From: CAVPDG01 sp963702535
GTDB lineage: Bacteria > Chloroflexota > Anaerolineae > Anaerolineales > UBA4823
Direction of reading: 5' to 3'
DNA: 64,000 bases
Assembly (NCBI GenBank): GCA_963702535.1
Contig: CAVPDG010000018.1
Span: forward strand, 124,001 to 188,000
The translations under genes and the position numbers were made by a program. The notes below the pieces were generated by a model that saw only the letters and a program-made list of their open reading frames with translations, was not told the DNA's origin and made no database searches. Below, one piece after another: positions 36,193 through 45,145 of this stretch; position 1 is the stretch's first letter; each line of letters opens with the position of its first letter.

Positions 36193-37295
36193 GCCCTTAC
36201 GCCCACATCACCGGATGGGGGATGAGCGTACCGGAAAAAGTCCTGACCAACGAAGAGCTGACCAAAGTGATCGATACCGACGATGCCTGGATCGTCGAGC
36301 GCACCGGCATCCGCGAGCGCCGGATCGCTTCGCCTCAAGACACATCCGCTTCCCTGGCAACCGAGGCAGCCTTACAAGCCTTGAACGTCGCTAACATCAA
36401 GCCCAATGAGATCGACCTGATCATCGTCTCGACCTCGTCACCAGAGCACATCTTCCCCGCTACCGCCTGCCTGGTGCAAGACCGCCTGGGCGCCAATAAA
36501 GCCGGGGCGTTCGACCTATCGGCAGCCTGCTCTGGCTTCATTTACGCCCTTAATCTCGCCACATCCGCCATCCAGAGCCAATCGATCAAGACGGCGCTGG
36601 TCATCGGCACCGAAACGCTGTCGCGCCTGGTCAATTGGAAAGACCGGGGCACCTGCATCTTGTTCGGTGATGGCGCGGGCGCCTTTGTCTTGCAAGCGGG
36701 GGAGGAGCCGGGTGGAGTGCTTTCTGCCGTCATGCGCTCCGATGGCTCGGGAGGCGACGCCCTCTCGCTGCCCGCCGGAGGGAGCCGCCTGCCAGCCAGC
36801 ATGGCTACCGTGGCAGAAGGGCAGCACTATATTCATATGAACGGGCGTGAGGTATACCGCTTCGCCACCCGGGTGATGTCGCAAGCCACCCTGGAAGCCG
36901 TTGAGAAAGCCAATCTCAAGATCGAAGATATCAACCTGATCATTCCCCATCAAGCTAACCAGCGCATCATCGAAGCGGCTGCCCGCAACCTGAATTTCCC
37001 CATGGAGCGAGTGGTGGTTAATGTCGACCGCTATGGCAACACCTCCACAGCGTCCATACCCATCGCAACCGTAGAAGCCATTAAGGAAGGTCGCCTGCAT
37101 CCCGGTGACCGGGTGGTCTTTGTAGGCTTTGGCGCCGGGCTGACCTGGGGTGCGGCGGTTGCATTGTGGAGCGGACCCTTCGCCGGCAAGCGCAAAGTCC
37201 GCCCGGTGAGCTACCGCATCTGGGCGAGAATACGCTCCTTCCTGCGCCGCCTGGTGCGGCATGTCGAGGGTCTGATCTGGGGCAGGTATACGTAG
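36189..37295 (+). CDS. fabH: Beta-ketoacyl-ACP synthase III
   Basis: Starts fatty-acid synthesis by condensing acyl-CoA with malonyl-ACP. The catalytic Cys lies in FDLSAACSGFIYAL, His in IIPHQANQRIIEA and Asn in YGNTSTASIP. At 368 aa it is about 40 residues longer than the family norm: after the GAGLTWGAAVALW end of the fold there is a basic, Arg-rich tail (WARIRSFLRRLVRHVEGLIW) that looks amphipathic and may bind membrane. Translational coupling with fabF through an ATGA overlap. Confidence 0.94.
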   Translation: MSPYAHITGWGMSVPEKVLTNEELTKVIDTDDAWIVERTGIRERRIASPQDTSASLATEAALQALNVANIKPNEIDLIIVSTSSPEHIFPATACLVQDRLGANKAGAFDLSAACSGFIYALNLATSAIQSQSIKTALVIGTETLSRLVNWKDRGTCILFGDGAGAFVLQAGEEPGGVLSAVMRSDGSGGDALSLPAGGSRLPASMATVAEGQHYIHMNGREVYRFATRVMSQATLEAVEKANLKIEDINLIIPHQANQRIIEAAARNLNFPMERVVVNVDRYGNTSTASIPIATVEAIKEGRLHPGDRVVFVGFGAGLTWGAAVALWSGPFAGKRKVRPVSYRIWARIRSFLRRLVRHVEGLIWGRYT

Positions 37296-37420
37296 CGCTC
37301 GCACAGGGTATTACCGCGATACGTCGTACAATTCGGCTATTTTTACCCCAAATTGTATGTTAGAAAGGCGTTAGAAAACCGCCGATTCTGGCAACGCGTC
37401 TACCAGGCATGGCGACAGGT

Positions 37421-37429
37421 TGGTATAAT
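37421..37429 (+). promoter_or_regulatory. Extended -10 promoter of ftsH
   Basis: TGGTATAAT, with a consensus -10 and the TG extension, 41 bases before the ftsH start. No clear -35 box. Confidence 0.6.
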
Positions 37430-37469
37430 CAGCTTAGAATTTCTGTTTTTGTGATTTTTGGAGGCGTAA

Positions 37470-39333
37470 GTGAATCCAACTCGCAACCGATCTACGATTA
37501 TCTACCTGCTGTTGTTTGTTGTCATTATCATCATGGTAGTTTACAACTTCCAGCAGTCGGCTACCAGCAAGGAAGTATTGCCCATCAACCAGGTTGCCTC
37601 TGATGTTAAGAGCGGGCTGATTTCACGCATTTTAGAGAATGACAACGAGATCACATTGATCTATGCGGATGGTCCAGAGCGCAAATCGAATATCGAAAGC
37701 TCAAGCACCCTGGTTGACCAGCTGCTTGCCCTGGGTGTGACCAGCCAGGAGCTCAGTCCAGACAAGATCAATATCGAGATCAAGCCCCCCAGCGCCTGGC
37801 TGGGGATCGCCACTGCCCTCGGCTATCTCTTGCCGTTTGTGATCCTGGCAGGCGTCTTCTGGTTTGTTTTCCGCCAGGCGCAAGGTAGCAATAACGCCGC
37901 TCTCTCCTTTGGAAAATCGCGGGCGCGCATGTTCACCGGCGACCAGCCCACGGTCACTTTCCAGGACGTGGCTGGGGTGGAAGAAGCCAAGGAGGAGCTA
38001 CAGGAAGTGGTTGAATTCCTGCGCGAGCCCGAAAAATTCATCTCGCTCGGGGCGCGCATTCCCAAGGGCGTGCTGCTGGTGGGTCCTCCCGGCACCGGAA
38101 AGACCCTGCTGGCAAAAGCGGTTTCCGGTGAAGCCGGCGTGCCCTTCTTCTCCATCTCTGGCTCCGAGTTCGTCGAGATGTTCGTAGGCGTCGGCGCCAG
38201 CCGCGTGCGCGACCTGTTCGACCAGGCAAAGCGCCATTCGCCCTGCATCGTCTTCGTCGATGAGATCGACGCCGTGGGCCGGCAGCGCGGCGCCGGGCTG
38301 GGCGGCAGCCACGACGAGCGCGAGCAGACCCTCAACCAGATGCTGGTCGAGATGGACGGCTTCGACACGGATACGAACGTGATCATCGTCGCCGCCACCA
38401 ACCGCCCGGACATCCTGGACCCCGCCCTGCTGCGCCCGGGTCGTTTCGACCGGCGCGTCGTGCTCGACCGGCCCGATATGCGCGGCCGGGAAGCTATCCT
38501 GCAGGTGCACATCAAAGGCAAGCCGCTCGCCCCCGAGGTTGACCTGGGCGTGCTGGCTCGCTCTACGCCCGGCTTTGTCGGCGCCGACCTGGAAAACCTG
38601 GTGAACGAGGCCGCCATCCTGGCTGCCCGCCGCAACAAGAAGACCATCGGTCAGTCTGAGCTGGAAGAAGCCATCGAGCGCGTGATCGCCGGACCCGAAC
38701 GCAAGAGCCGCCTGATCAGCGAAGAAGAGAAGCGCATCGTGGCTTACCATGAAGCCGGGCATGCCGTGGTGATGAATACCCTGCCGGAAGCCGATCCGGT
38801 TCACAAAGTCTCCATCATCGCCCGTGGCATGGCAGGCGGCTACACCCTGTCGCTCCCCGAGGAAGATCGCACTTTGGAATCGCGCAAGGAGCTCATCGCC
38901 GCCATGATTGGTTTGCTGGGCGGGCGCGCCGCCGAAGAGCTGGTTTTTGATGACATTACATCCGGCGCATCCAATGACCTGGAACGGGTTACGCGCATCG
39001 CGCGCGCCATGGTCACCCGCCTGGGCATGAGCGATGCTCTCGGTCCCATGGTGTACGGGCAGAAGGAAGAACTGATCTTCCTGGGCCGCGAGATCTCCGA
39101 GCAACGCGACTATTCAGATGCAGTTGCCAAACAGATCGATGATGAAGTGCGCCGCATCGTAGGCGATGCATACAAACAGGCAAGGGATATTCTTGTCAAG
39201 TACCGTGAAAAACTAGACGCTGGTTGCCAACCGTCTGCTGGAAGTAGAGACGGTAACACGTGAGGAGTTCGAGAGCATCTTCCCGCCCCCAATCCCCAAG
39301 CGCAGCGGCACACCGGTACCCCAGCTGACGTAA
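37470..39333 (+). CDS. ftsH: ATP-dependent zinc metalloprotease FtsH (one frameshift)
   Basis: Membrane AAA+ protease for damaged and short-lived membrane proteins. Two transmembrane helices (IIYLLLFVVIIIMVVY, and ALGYLLPFVILAGVFWFVF near residue 115) flank a small external domain. AAA domain: Walker A GPPGTGKT, Walker B VFVDEIDAVG, and the second region of homology ATNRPDILDPALLRPGRFD. Protease: HEAGH with the distal Asp in the EELVFDDITSGASNDL segment. One extra G near 39222 truncates the frame; the real tail continues ANRLLEVETVTREEFESIF to 39333, giving about 620 aa. GTG start after GGAGG. Confidence 0.95.
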
Positions 39334-39351
39334 CCCCAGACACAATAACCT

Positions 39352-39396
39352 GAAACGTAAAATGGGAAAGCGACACCCATTTTACGTTTCTTGATT
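39352..39396 (+). terminator. Intrinsic terminator of ftsH
   Basis: A perfect 15-base stem (GAAACGTAAAATGGG at 39352-39366 and its complement at 39376-39390), followed by a short T-rich stretch. It lies 18 bases after the ftsH stop. Confidence 0.75.
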
Positions 39397-39413
39397 TAAT
39401 CCAGGAGGTTGAT

Positions 39414-40406
39414 ATGGTCGCAGAGTTCAGCCTTCAAGACTACCAGGCGGCACTCTCCGCAGCCGCCTTCTACCGGGTTACAAGGGCAGGCTACCTGCGC
39501 CTGCAGGGCGCCGACCGCCTGGCTTTTCTCCAACGCCAGACGACGAATGACGTCACCCGGCTTGCACCAGGGCATACGATCCTAACCGTTCTGACCAACC
39601 CCGCCGCGCGTATCCTGGATGTGCTGCTCCTGCTCCCTGAACCGGATGACGTAATGGGGATGCTCACGCTGCCCGGGCTCGCCGGCGAAACGGCGCGCTT
39701 TCTGAAGAGCCGCATCTTCTTCAAGGACCAGGTATCCCTGAGCGACGCCAGCCACGACGCTGGCGCAAATCGACCTGGTGGGACCCTCTGCCAGGGAAGC
39801 GCTTGCCCGCCTGGGTATCCAGCCGCCAGCCGGGGCGGAAATGCTGGTATCCGGGGAGATCGAAGGCGGGGTCATACGCGCCCTGGGTACGCCGGTCTAT
39901 GCGCTGCCGGGAATCCGGCTGCTCGTGCCCGCCGCGCAGGTAGATCAGGTAGAGGCTGCCCTCATCCGCCAGGGCGTGATGCCGCTCACGCAAGCCAGCT
40001 ACCAGATCCTGCGCGTGGAAAATTGCCTGCCGGGGGTTGAGGCGAGCTGACCGGCGAGTACACCCCGCTCGAAGTGGGGCTCGAGGCAGCCGTTTCCACC
40101 ACCAAGGGTTGTTATACCGGGCAGGAGGTCATCGCCCGCCAGCTCAACTTCGATAAAGTGACCCAGCACCTGGTGCTCTTACGCCTGCAAGCGCCCGGAC
40201 AGGCTGTCGAACGCCTGTGGGTGGATGGCAAACCGGTTGGGCTGCTCACCAGCGCTGCCACATCCCCTCGCTTCGGTCCGCTGGCTCTGGCAGTCATCAA
40301 ACGACCGTATCACCAACCCGGAACGAGTGTTATCATAGGAGGCGATGGAAAAACCGGCGGCGCTCAGGCGCAAGTTGCCGCGCTGCCCTTAACCCCTCCA
40401 GACTAA
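39414..40406 (+). CDS. ygfZ: YgfZ/GcvT-family folate-binding protein (two frameshifts)
   Basis: Tetrahydrofolate-dependent accessory protein for iron-sulfur enzymes. The YgfZ signature KGCYTGQEVIAR is intact, with the redox-active Cys. The N-terminal GcvT-like part has LQGADRLAFLQRQTTNDV. Two single-base errors break it: one extra base near 39760, before TLAQIDLVGPSA, and one missing near 40045, before ELTGEYTPLEVG. Repaired length about 330 aa. ATG at 39414 follows AGGAGG. A FabL-like reductase gene lies 23 bases downstream. Confidence 0.9.
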
Positions 40407-40429
40407 TCAGAACAGGATAACGGACCCCC

Positions 40430-41239
40430 ATGAGCTGTTGCCTGCCATTCGAGAACAAGATCGCCCTGGTCACCGGCTCGGGAAGGGGTATCGGGCGAGC
40501 CATCGCGCTGCACTTGGCCCGCCAGGGCGCCGATATCGCCGTCAATTTCTTCCGCAACCGCTCGAGCGCTGAAACCACAGCAGAGGAGATCCGCTCGATG
40601 GGACGCCGGGCGATCACCGTGCGGGCGAATGTGGGTGACCTGGAGCAGATCGACCGCCTTTTCGCAGAAGTCGACCGCCAGCTCGGCGGCTTGGATGTGC
40701 TGGTTTGCAACGCCGCCTCCGGCTATAACCGCCCCGCAATGCAGCAGAAGCCCAGGGGATGGGAATGGACGCTGAATATCAACGCCCGCTCGCTGCTGTT
40801 TGCCGCTCAGCGGGCGGCGCCGCTGATGGAGAAGCGCGGCGGAGGGGCGATTGTGAGTATCTCCAGCCCCGGCGCCGGGCGCGTGCTTCCCGATTACGTC
40901 GTCGTCGGCGCCAGCAAGGCTGCCCTGGAAGCCATCACCCGCTATCTGGCGGTGGAGCTTGCGCCTATGAACATCGTGGTCAACGCCGTCTCACCGGGAG
41001 TGGTGCTCACCGACGCCCTGCGCCACTTCGACCTCATCCGCAAAGATGAGCGCATCATCGAGCGGGCAACCGCCCTCTCTCCAGCCGGTCGCCTGGTCAC
41101 TCCAGAAGATGTGGCGAGCGTGGTCGCTTTCCTGTGTACCCCGGCTGCCAGCATGATCCGCGGCCAGACAATCCTGGTCGATGGCGGTTACACGCTGCCA
41201 GTAGCTGGCGCAGGTAGAGAAATTGCCGATGGGGAATAG
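40430..41239 (+). CDS. FabL-type short-chain dehydrogenase, probable enoyl-ACP reductase
   Basis: 269 aa Rossmann SDR. The NADP site TGSGRGIGRAIALHLARQGA is N-terminal, NAASGYNRPAM follows, and the active Tyr and Lys lie in DYVVVGASKAALEAITRYLA. The strings NAASG, INARSLLFAAQ, LMEK-GGG-IVSISS and MIRGQTILVDGG are shared with B. subtilis FabL rather than with generic FabG, so an enoyl-ACP reductase (last step of the elongation cycle) is likely. fabF and fabH lie 4 kb upstream. A FabG-like role cannot be excluded. Confidence 0.8.
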   Translation: MSCCLPFENKIALVTGSGRGIGRAIALHLARQGADIAVNFFRNRSSAETTAEEIRSMGRRAITVRANVGDLEQIDRLFAEVDRQLGGLDVLVCNAASGYNRPAMQQKPRGWEWTLNINARSLLFAAQRAAPLMEKRGGGAIVSISSPGAGRVLPDYVVVGASKAALEAITRYLAVELAPMNIVVNAVSPGVVLTDALRHFDLIRKDERIIERATALSPAGRLVTPEDVASVVAFLCTPAASMIRGQTILVDGGYTLPVAGAGREIADGE

Positions 41240-43343
41240 CTACCGGCGCCGGCGGAACATCACCCTGCTGGCTCTACTCAGCCTGCTGCTCGCCAACCTG
41301 CTGGCAGGCTGCACGCCGGGCAGCATCGATTCATTCACCCAATCGATCGACCTGCGCACCTCGCTGTTCACAATCACCACGAAGAACCCAACGCAAGACG
41401 CTCATCCTGGAGCCGCTTCTGCGGAGGGCCAGGAGGCTAGCGGCAGCGAGCAGTTCTTGCTGGTCGAGGAGCTGGTCATCATCATGCTCTTCGTGGCTGT
41501 CCTGGTGGGTCTGGTTGCCCACCGCTTGCGCATCCCCTACACCATCGGACTGGTGCTGGTTGGGCTGCTGATGACGCTGCGCGGAGCCGTCGAGATCACC
41601 ATCTCGCCCACGTTGATACTGGGTTTGCTCGTCCCACCCCTCATCTTCGAAGCCGCCTTCCACCTGAACTTACGCGACCTGCGGCTGAACCTGGTGCCGA
41701 TCACCATCCTGGCTGTCCCCGGCGTGCTGCTGACCACCCTCCTGGTTGGAGGCATCGTCGCCCTGGGAGCCGGGATCGCCTTACCGATCGCCCTGGTGTT
41801 CGGCGCCATCGTCTCCGCAACCGACCCCGTCTCTGTGGTGGCGCTGTTCCGCAAGCTGGGCGTCCCCAAACGCTTGAGCGTACTCTTGGAAGGCGAGAGC
41901 CTCTTCAACGATGGAACTGCCATCGTGGTATTCCAATTGGTGTTGACCATCGCCGTTGCCGGGGCTGGCTCCTTCAACCTGGCGAATGGGCTGATCGATT
42001 TCCTGGTCATCGCCGGCGGCGGATTGGTGGTGGGTCTGCTGCTGGGCACGCTGGTCTCCGAGCTGATCAAGCGCATCGACGATTACCTGATCGAAACCAC
42101 GCTGACCAGCGTGCTGGCTTTCGGCTCTTTCCTCGTGGCGGAGCTGCTGGGGGTGAGCGGCGTCCTGGCAGTGGTGGCTGCCGGGCTGGTGAACGGCAAT
42201 ATCGGTCCGCGCGGCATGTCGCCCACCACGCGCATCGTGGTCTTCAATTTCTGGGAGTACGCAGCTTTCCTGGCGAACACATTCGTCTTCCTGCTCATCG
42301 GTCTGCAAATCGACTTGCCTGCCCTCTTCCAATCCTGGCAGCCGATCCTTTGGGCGATCATCGCCATCTCGATCGCCAGGGCTGTCAGCATCTACGGGTT
42401 ATCCCGCATCGGGCACAACATCCCGCTCAAGTGGCAGCACGTGCTCTACTGGGGAGGGCTGCGCGGCGCGATCTCCCTGGCGCTGGCATTAAGCCTGCCC
42501 GCTCAGCTCGGCTCTGCCAGCAACCAGATCCAGGTGATGACCTTCGGTGTAGTTTTGTTCACCCTGCTGGTGCAGGGGCTCACCATGAAGCCCCTGGTGC
42601 GCCGGCTGGGGATCATCGAGCGCCGGTCGGAGCAGAAGGAGGAGTACGAGCGGCGCCATGCCCGCGCCGTAGCCAGCCGCGCCGGGTACGAGCACCTGCA
42701 GCGCCGGCACCAGCTCGGTATGCTTTCCGACCATACCTGGCAGCGGATTGCCCCGTTACTGCAAGAGCGCGCCCGCAGCCTGGCAGGCACGGTGCGGGAA
42801 GTGATGGCGGTTGATCCCAGCGTGGAAGCCGATGAGCTGGACACCGCCCGCCGCGAATACTACCGCGCCCAGCGCAGCGCGGTATCTGCTCTGCTCAAAG
42901 ACGGGGTGATCAACGATGAAACCTATGGACGCTTGATCGCTGAGATCGACACCGCTATCACCATTCCCCAAAGCGGGTGGAGCAACCTGCTGAGCAGCTT
43001 CGGCGGTGACAACCCAGCCATCGATCGCCTGATGGCAGTGGTTATCCAGGAGCAGGATATCGAGAATGCGCTCAGCAGCCTGTCCAAGCTCGGCGTGCCT
43101 TTCACGCGCCTGCCCAGCTCCGGAGGCTACCTGGGCAGGCGCAATGCAACCCTGTTGATCGGGCTTACGCACGGTCAGACGCAGCATGTGGTCGAAGCCC
43201 TGAAGCGCAGCTGCCGCAAGCGGGTGGAGTACCTGTCTACCCTGCCGGAAGGGCTGCCCGGAGCGGCTGCTGCGCCTATCCCGGTGACGGTCGGCGGAGC
43301 GACCATCTTCACCTTTGCCGTCGAGCGCTTCGAGACGTTTTAA
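41229..43343 (+). CDS. Na+/H+ antiporter (CPA1) fused to a PstA-like c-di-AMP receptor domain
   Basis: 704 aa. An apparent lipobox (LLANLLAGC) after a basic N-terminus is followed by a short Ser/Gly linker. Residues about 80-465 form the CPA1 exchanger with 11-12 helices, including the ion-site motif FGAIVSATDPVSVVALF and LLEGESLFNDGTAIV. A coiled cytoplasmic region (470-590) leads to residues 597-704, which match the PII-like DUF970 / PstA family: LMAVVIQEQDIE, SSGGYLGRRNATLLIG and VTVGGATIFTFAVERFETF. PstA binds cyclic di-AMP, so the antiporter is probably gated by this nucleotide. ATG 41229 overlaps the upstream gene. Confidence 0.85.
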   Translation: MGNSYRRRRNITLLALLSLLLANLLAGCTPGSIDSFTQSIDLRTSLFTITTKNPTQDAHPGAASAEGQEASGSEQFLLVEELVIIMLFVAVLVGLVAHRLRIPYTIGLVLVGLLMTLRGAVEITISPTLILGLLVPPLIFEAAFHLNLRDLRLNLVPITILAVPGVLLTTLLVGGIVALGAGIALPIALVFGAIVSATDPVSVVALFRKLGVPKRLSVLLEGESLFNDGTAIVVFQLVLTIAVAGAGSFNLANGLIDFLVIAGGGLVVGLLLGTLVSELIKRIDDYLIETTLTSVLAFGSFLVAELLGVSGVLAVVAAGLVNGNIGPRGMSPTTRIVVFNFWEYAAFLANTFVFLLIGLQIDLPALFQSWQPILWAIIAISIARAVSIYGLSRIGHNIPLKWQHVLYWGGLRGAISLALALSLPAQLGSASNQIQVMTFGVVLFTLLVQGLTMKPLVRRLGIIERRSEQKEEYERRHARAVASRAGYEHLQRRHQLGMLSDHTWQRIAPLLQERARSLAGTVREVMAVDPSVEADELDTARREYYRAQRSAVSALLKDGVINDETYGRLIAEIDTAITIPQSGWSNLLSSFGGDNPAIDRLMAVVIQEQDIENALSSLSKLGVPFTRLPSSGGYLGRRNATLLIGLTHGQTQHVVEALKRSCRKRVEYLSTLPEGLPGAAAAPIPVTVGGATIFTFAVERFETF

Positions 43344-43385
43344 GGTTCTGAGCTAGAATAACCAGGGCAACGACTGGCGAGCAGC

Positions 43386-44279
43386 ATGTTCACCGATACA
43401 GTGCGGGACCTTTATCACAGGCTGGATGCGCTGAGCGGCAAGAGATTAGCCGTCATCGCCCGCGCGATCCGGCGCTACGACCGCAACCGGGGACCGGAAG
43501 CCGCCGCCACTATCTCTTATTACACCATTTTCTCGATTTTCCCTCTGCTGATCTTCACCATCACGGCTCTCAGCTATTTCATCGATCCAGAGGTGGTTAT
43601 CCAACGGCTGACGGAGCTAACGGAAAACCTGCCGATCACGCCCGAGGCGATCATCGTGCAGGTGGAAGAGGTGCTCAGGGCGCGGGCTACCTTCAACCTG
43701 ATCGGTCTCGTCGGCTTCCTATGGGCTGGATCCGGGGCGTTCAACTCGCTGGCAGCCAACCTGGATCGCACCTGGAAAAAGGTGGGGCAACGCAGCATGC
43801 TCCAGCACCGCCTGATTGCCATCCTCATGGTGGTATTGCTGGCAATGTTCATGTTCTTCTCGATCATTTATACAACCCTGATCGATCTCTCCCTGTTCTT
43901 CCGGCTCTTTCCTATCGATCACATCCCCTGGCTCCAATCCTTGCTGCAAGGAGCCTATGCGCATGTCTGGCCCTATATTCTGAGGTTCAGCCTCGTCTGG
44001 CTGCTTTACCGGCTGATCCCCGCCGCCGGGGTCGATGGTTGGTCAGCCTTCTGGGGCGCCCTCTTCGCCAGCCTCGCCTGGGGACTGGCGACGACGGGGT
44101 TCTCATGGTATTTGAGCAGCGGGCTGGCAAGATATGATTTGATTTACGGCTCGCTGGGGGCGATCATCGCTTTCCTCACCTGGATTTACCTGAGCGCCGT
44201 GATCATCCTTTTCGGCGCTTATCTGACCGAAGCGATTGAGTTCCGCAAAGCCAGCTGGCGAGCCGGCGAGCTATCGTGA
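43386..44279 (+). CDS. YihY/BrkB-family membrane protein
   Basis: 297 aa with six predicted membrane helices. Family signatures are AATISYYTIFSIFPLLIFT, FLWAGSGAFNSLAANLDRTW and the late LIYGSLGAIIAFLTWIYLSA. YihY proteins were once called RNase BN but are now regarded as membrane proteins of unknown transport or envelope role. It lies 42 bases after the antiporter gene, so cotranscription is likely. Confidence 0.92.
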   Translation: MFTDTVRDLYHRLDALSGKRLAVIARAIRRYDRNRGPEAAATISYYTIFSIFPLLIFTITALSYFIDPEVVIQRLTELTENLPITPEAIIVQVEEVLRARATFNLIGLVGFLWAGSGAFNSLAANLDRTWKKVGQRSMLQHRLIAILMVVLLAMFMFFSIIYTTLIDLSLFFRLFPIDHIPWLQSLLQGAYAHVWPYILRFSLVWLLYRLIPAAGVDGWSAFWGALFASLAWGLATTGFSWYLSSGLARYDLIYGSLGAIIAFLTWIYLSAVIILFGAYLTEAIEFRKASWRAGELS

Positions 44280-44342
44280 ATCCTGCGGCGCCTGGTTTAC
44301 CAAACGTTTACCGGGATTTGCACATTTGTTAACACAGACCGG

Positions 44343-44371
44343 TTGACATGGCTCGATTCTTCCGCGATAAT
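44343..44371 (+). promoter_or_regulatory. Near-consensus sigma-70 promoter
   Basis: TTGACA at 44343-44348, exactly 17 bases, then GATAAT at 44366-44371. One of the strongest promoter matches in the window. It drives the noncoding stretch that ends at the terminator 44514-44545. Confidence 0.8.
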
Positions 44372-44377
44372 TTGAAC

Positions 44378-44545
44378 AATCAAGACCATCCTTGCAGCCA
44401 GGATATTTGCAGCAGACTTTGAGCAGAACAAGCAGCCAACACAGCAGTCCTTCCCCAGCCTTGCGGTCTTTAGCCAGCCGGATGCGCCGGAACAACTGCC
44501 CCCAAAAGCCTGCATCAGCGGTGACTCATCACCGCTGATTTTTTT
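44378..44545 (+). ncRNA. Candidate small RNA or 5' leader of about 168 nt
   Basis: Lies between a strong promoter and a strong intrinsic terminator, with no open frame of note. Contains small hairpins (ATCCT-TGCAGCC-AGGAT near 44388 and CCGG-ATGCG-CCGG near 44478) and several GCAGCC/AGCAG repeats. The terminator precedes the RNase H-like gene by 16 bases. It may therefore be a free small RNA, or an attenuated leader of that gene. No Rfam-type family is recognised. Confidence 0.5.
44514..44545 (+). terminator. Intrinsic terminator upstream of the RNase H-like gene
   Basis: A perfect 11-base stem (ATCAGCGGTGA, loop CTCA, TCACCGCTGAT) followed by six T. The ribosome site CAGGAG of the next gene starts directly after it. 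Confidence 0.85.
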
Positions 44546-44561
44546 ATCCAGGAGCCATCGC

Positions 44562-45110
44562 ATGTACAACCTGCAATTTGACGGATTATTCAGAGGATTT
44601 CCAGGGGAAGAACAAACCCTGACGAAGGCTGGCTTTCTGTGTTACGGCTGGATCATCCTGCGCAATGAGGCGATCATTGCCCGAGGGCATGGCGCGTACG
44701 CGCGCGGGAACGACGCCACTTCCAATATTGCCGAATACCTGGCGCTGATCGAGGGGCTTGACGCGCTGACAACCCTGGGAATATCCAATGAAGTCATCCA
44801 GATCACGGGCGATGCCAAGTCCGTGATCGATCAGATGCAGGGCTTGGCGTCTGTCAACTCGCCCAACATCAAGCCGCTCTACCGCCGGGCTGCACGCCTG
44901 GCAGAGCGCTTCCATTACCTGGTCTGGGAATGGACGCCGCGCCGCAACAATCGCCTGGCTGATTCGCTGACCCGCAGAGCCTTACAACAGATCCGCATGG
45001 ACCGCAATCACTGCCTGGATATCGCCAGCGCGGCTCGCCCTCCGCAGGGTGGGCGTCAAAACCGGAGATTCTTCCCGGTGCTCGACCTGCGAATTTATCA
45101 CGAAGCCTGA
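44562..45110 (+). CDS. RNase HI-like protein
   Basis: 182 aa. The acidic active-site residues of the RNase H fold can be placed: Asp in LQFDGLFRG, Glu in NIAEYLALIEGLDAL, Asp in QITGDAKSVIDQM and the late Asp in NRLADSLTRRAL. This pattern is of the plant/bacterial RNH-like type that often acts on RNA-DNA hybrids. A basic C-terminal tail of about 40 residues has no recognised domain. The gene is preceded by a promoter and a terminator, hinting at attenuation. Confidence 0.85.
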   Translation: MYNLQFDGLFRGFPGEEQTLTKAGFLCYGWIILRNEAIIARGHGAYARGNDATSNIAEYLALIEGLDALTTLGISNEVIQITGDAKSVIDQMQGLASVNSPNIKPLYRRAARLAERFHYLVWEWTPRRNNRLADSLTRRALQQIRMDRNHCLDIASAARPPQGGRQNRRFFPVLDLRIYHEA

Positions 45111-45145
45111 AGTACATGCCAAACCAGCGGTTACGTTTAGCCGCC

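Noticed and set aside
39200..39333. Programmed frameshift at the end of ftsH
   Set aside because: No slippery heptamer or downstream stimulatory structure is seen, and removing one G restores the normal FtsH tail.
44378..44545. Signal recognition particle RNA or 6S RNA
   Set aside because: A short AAGCAGCCAA match to SRP RNA occurs, but the GGAA tetraloop helix is missing; the long closing stem and central bubble of 6S RNA cannot be drawn.
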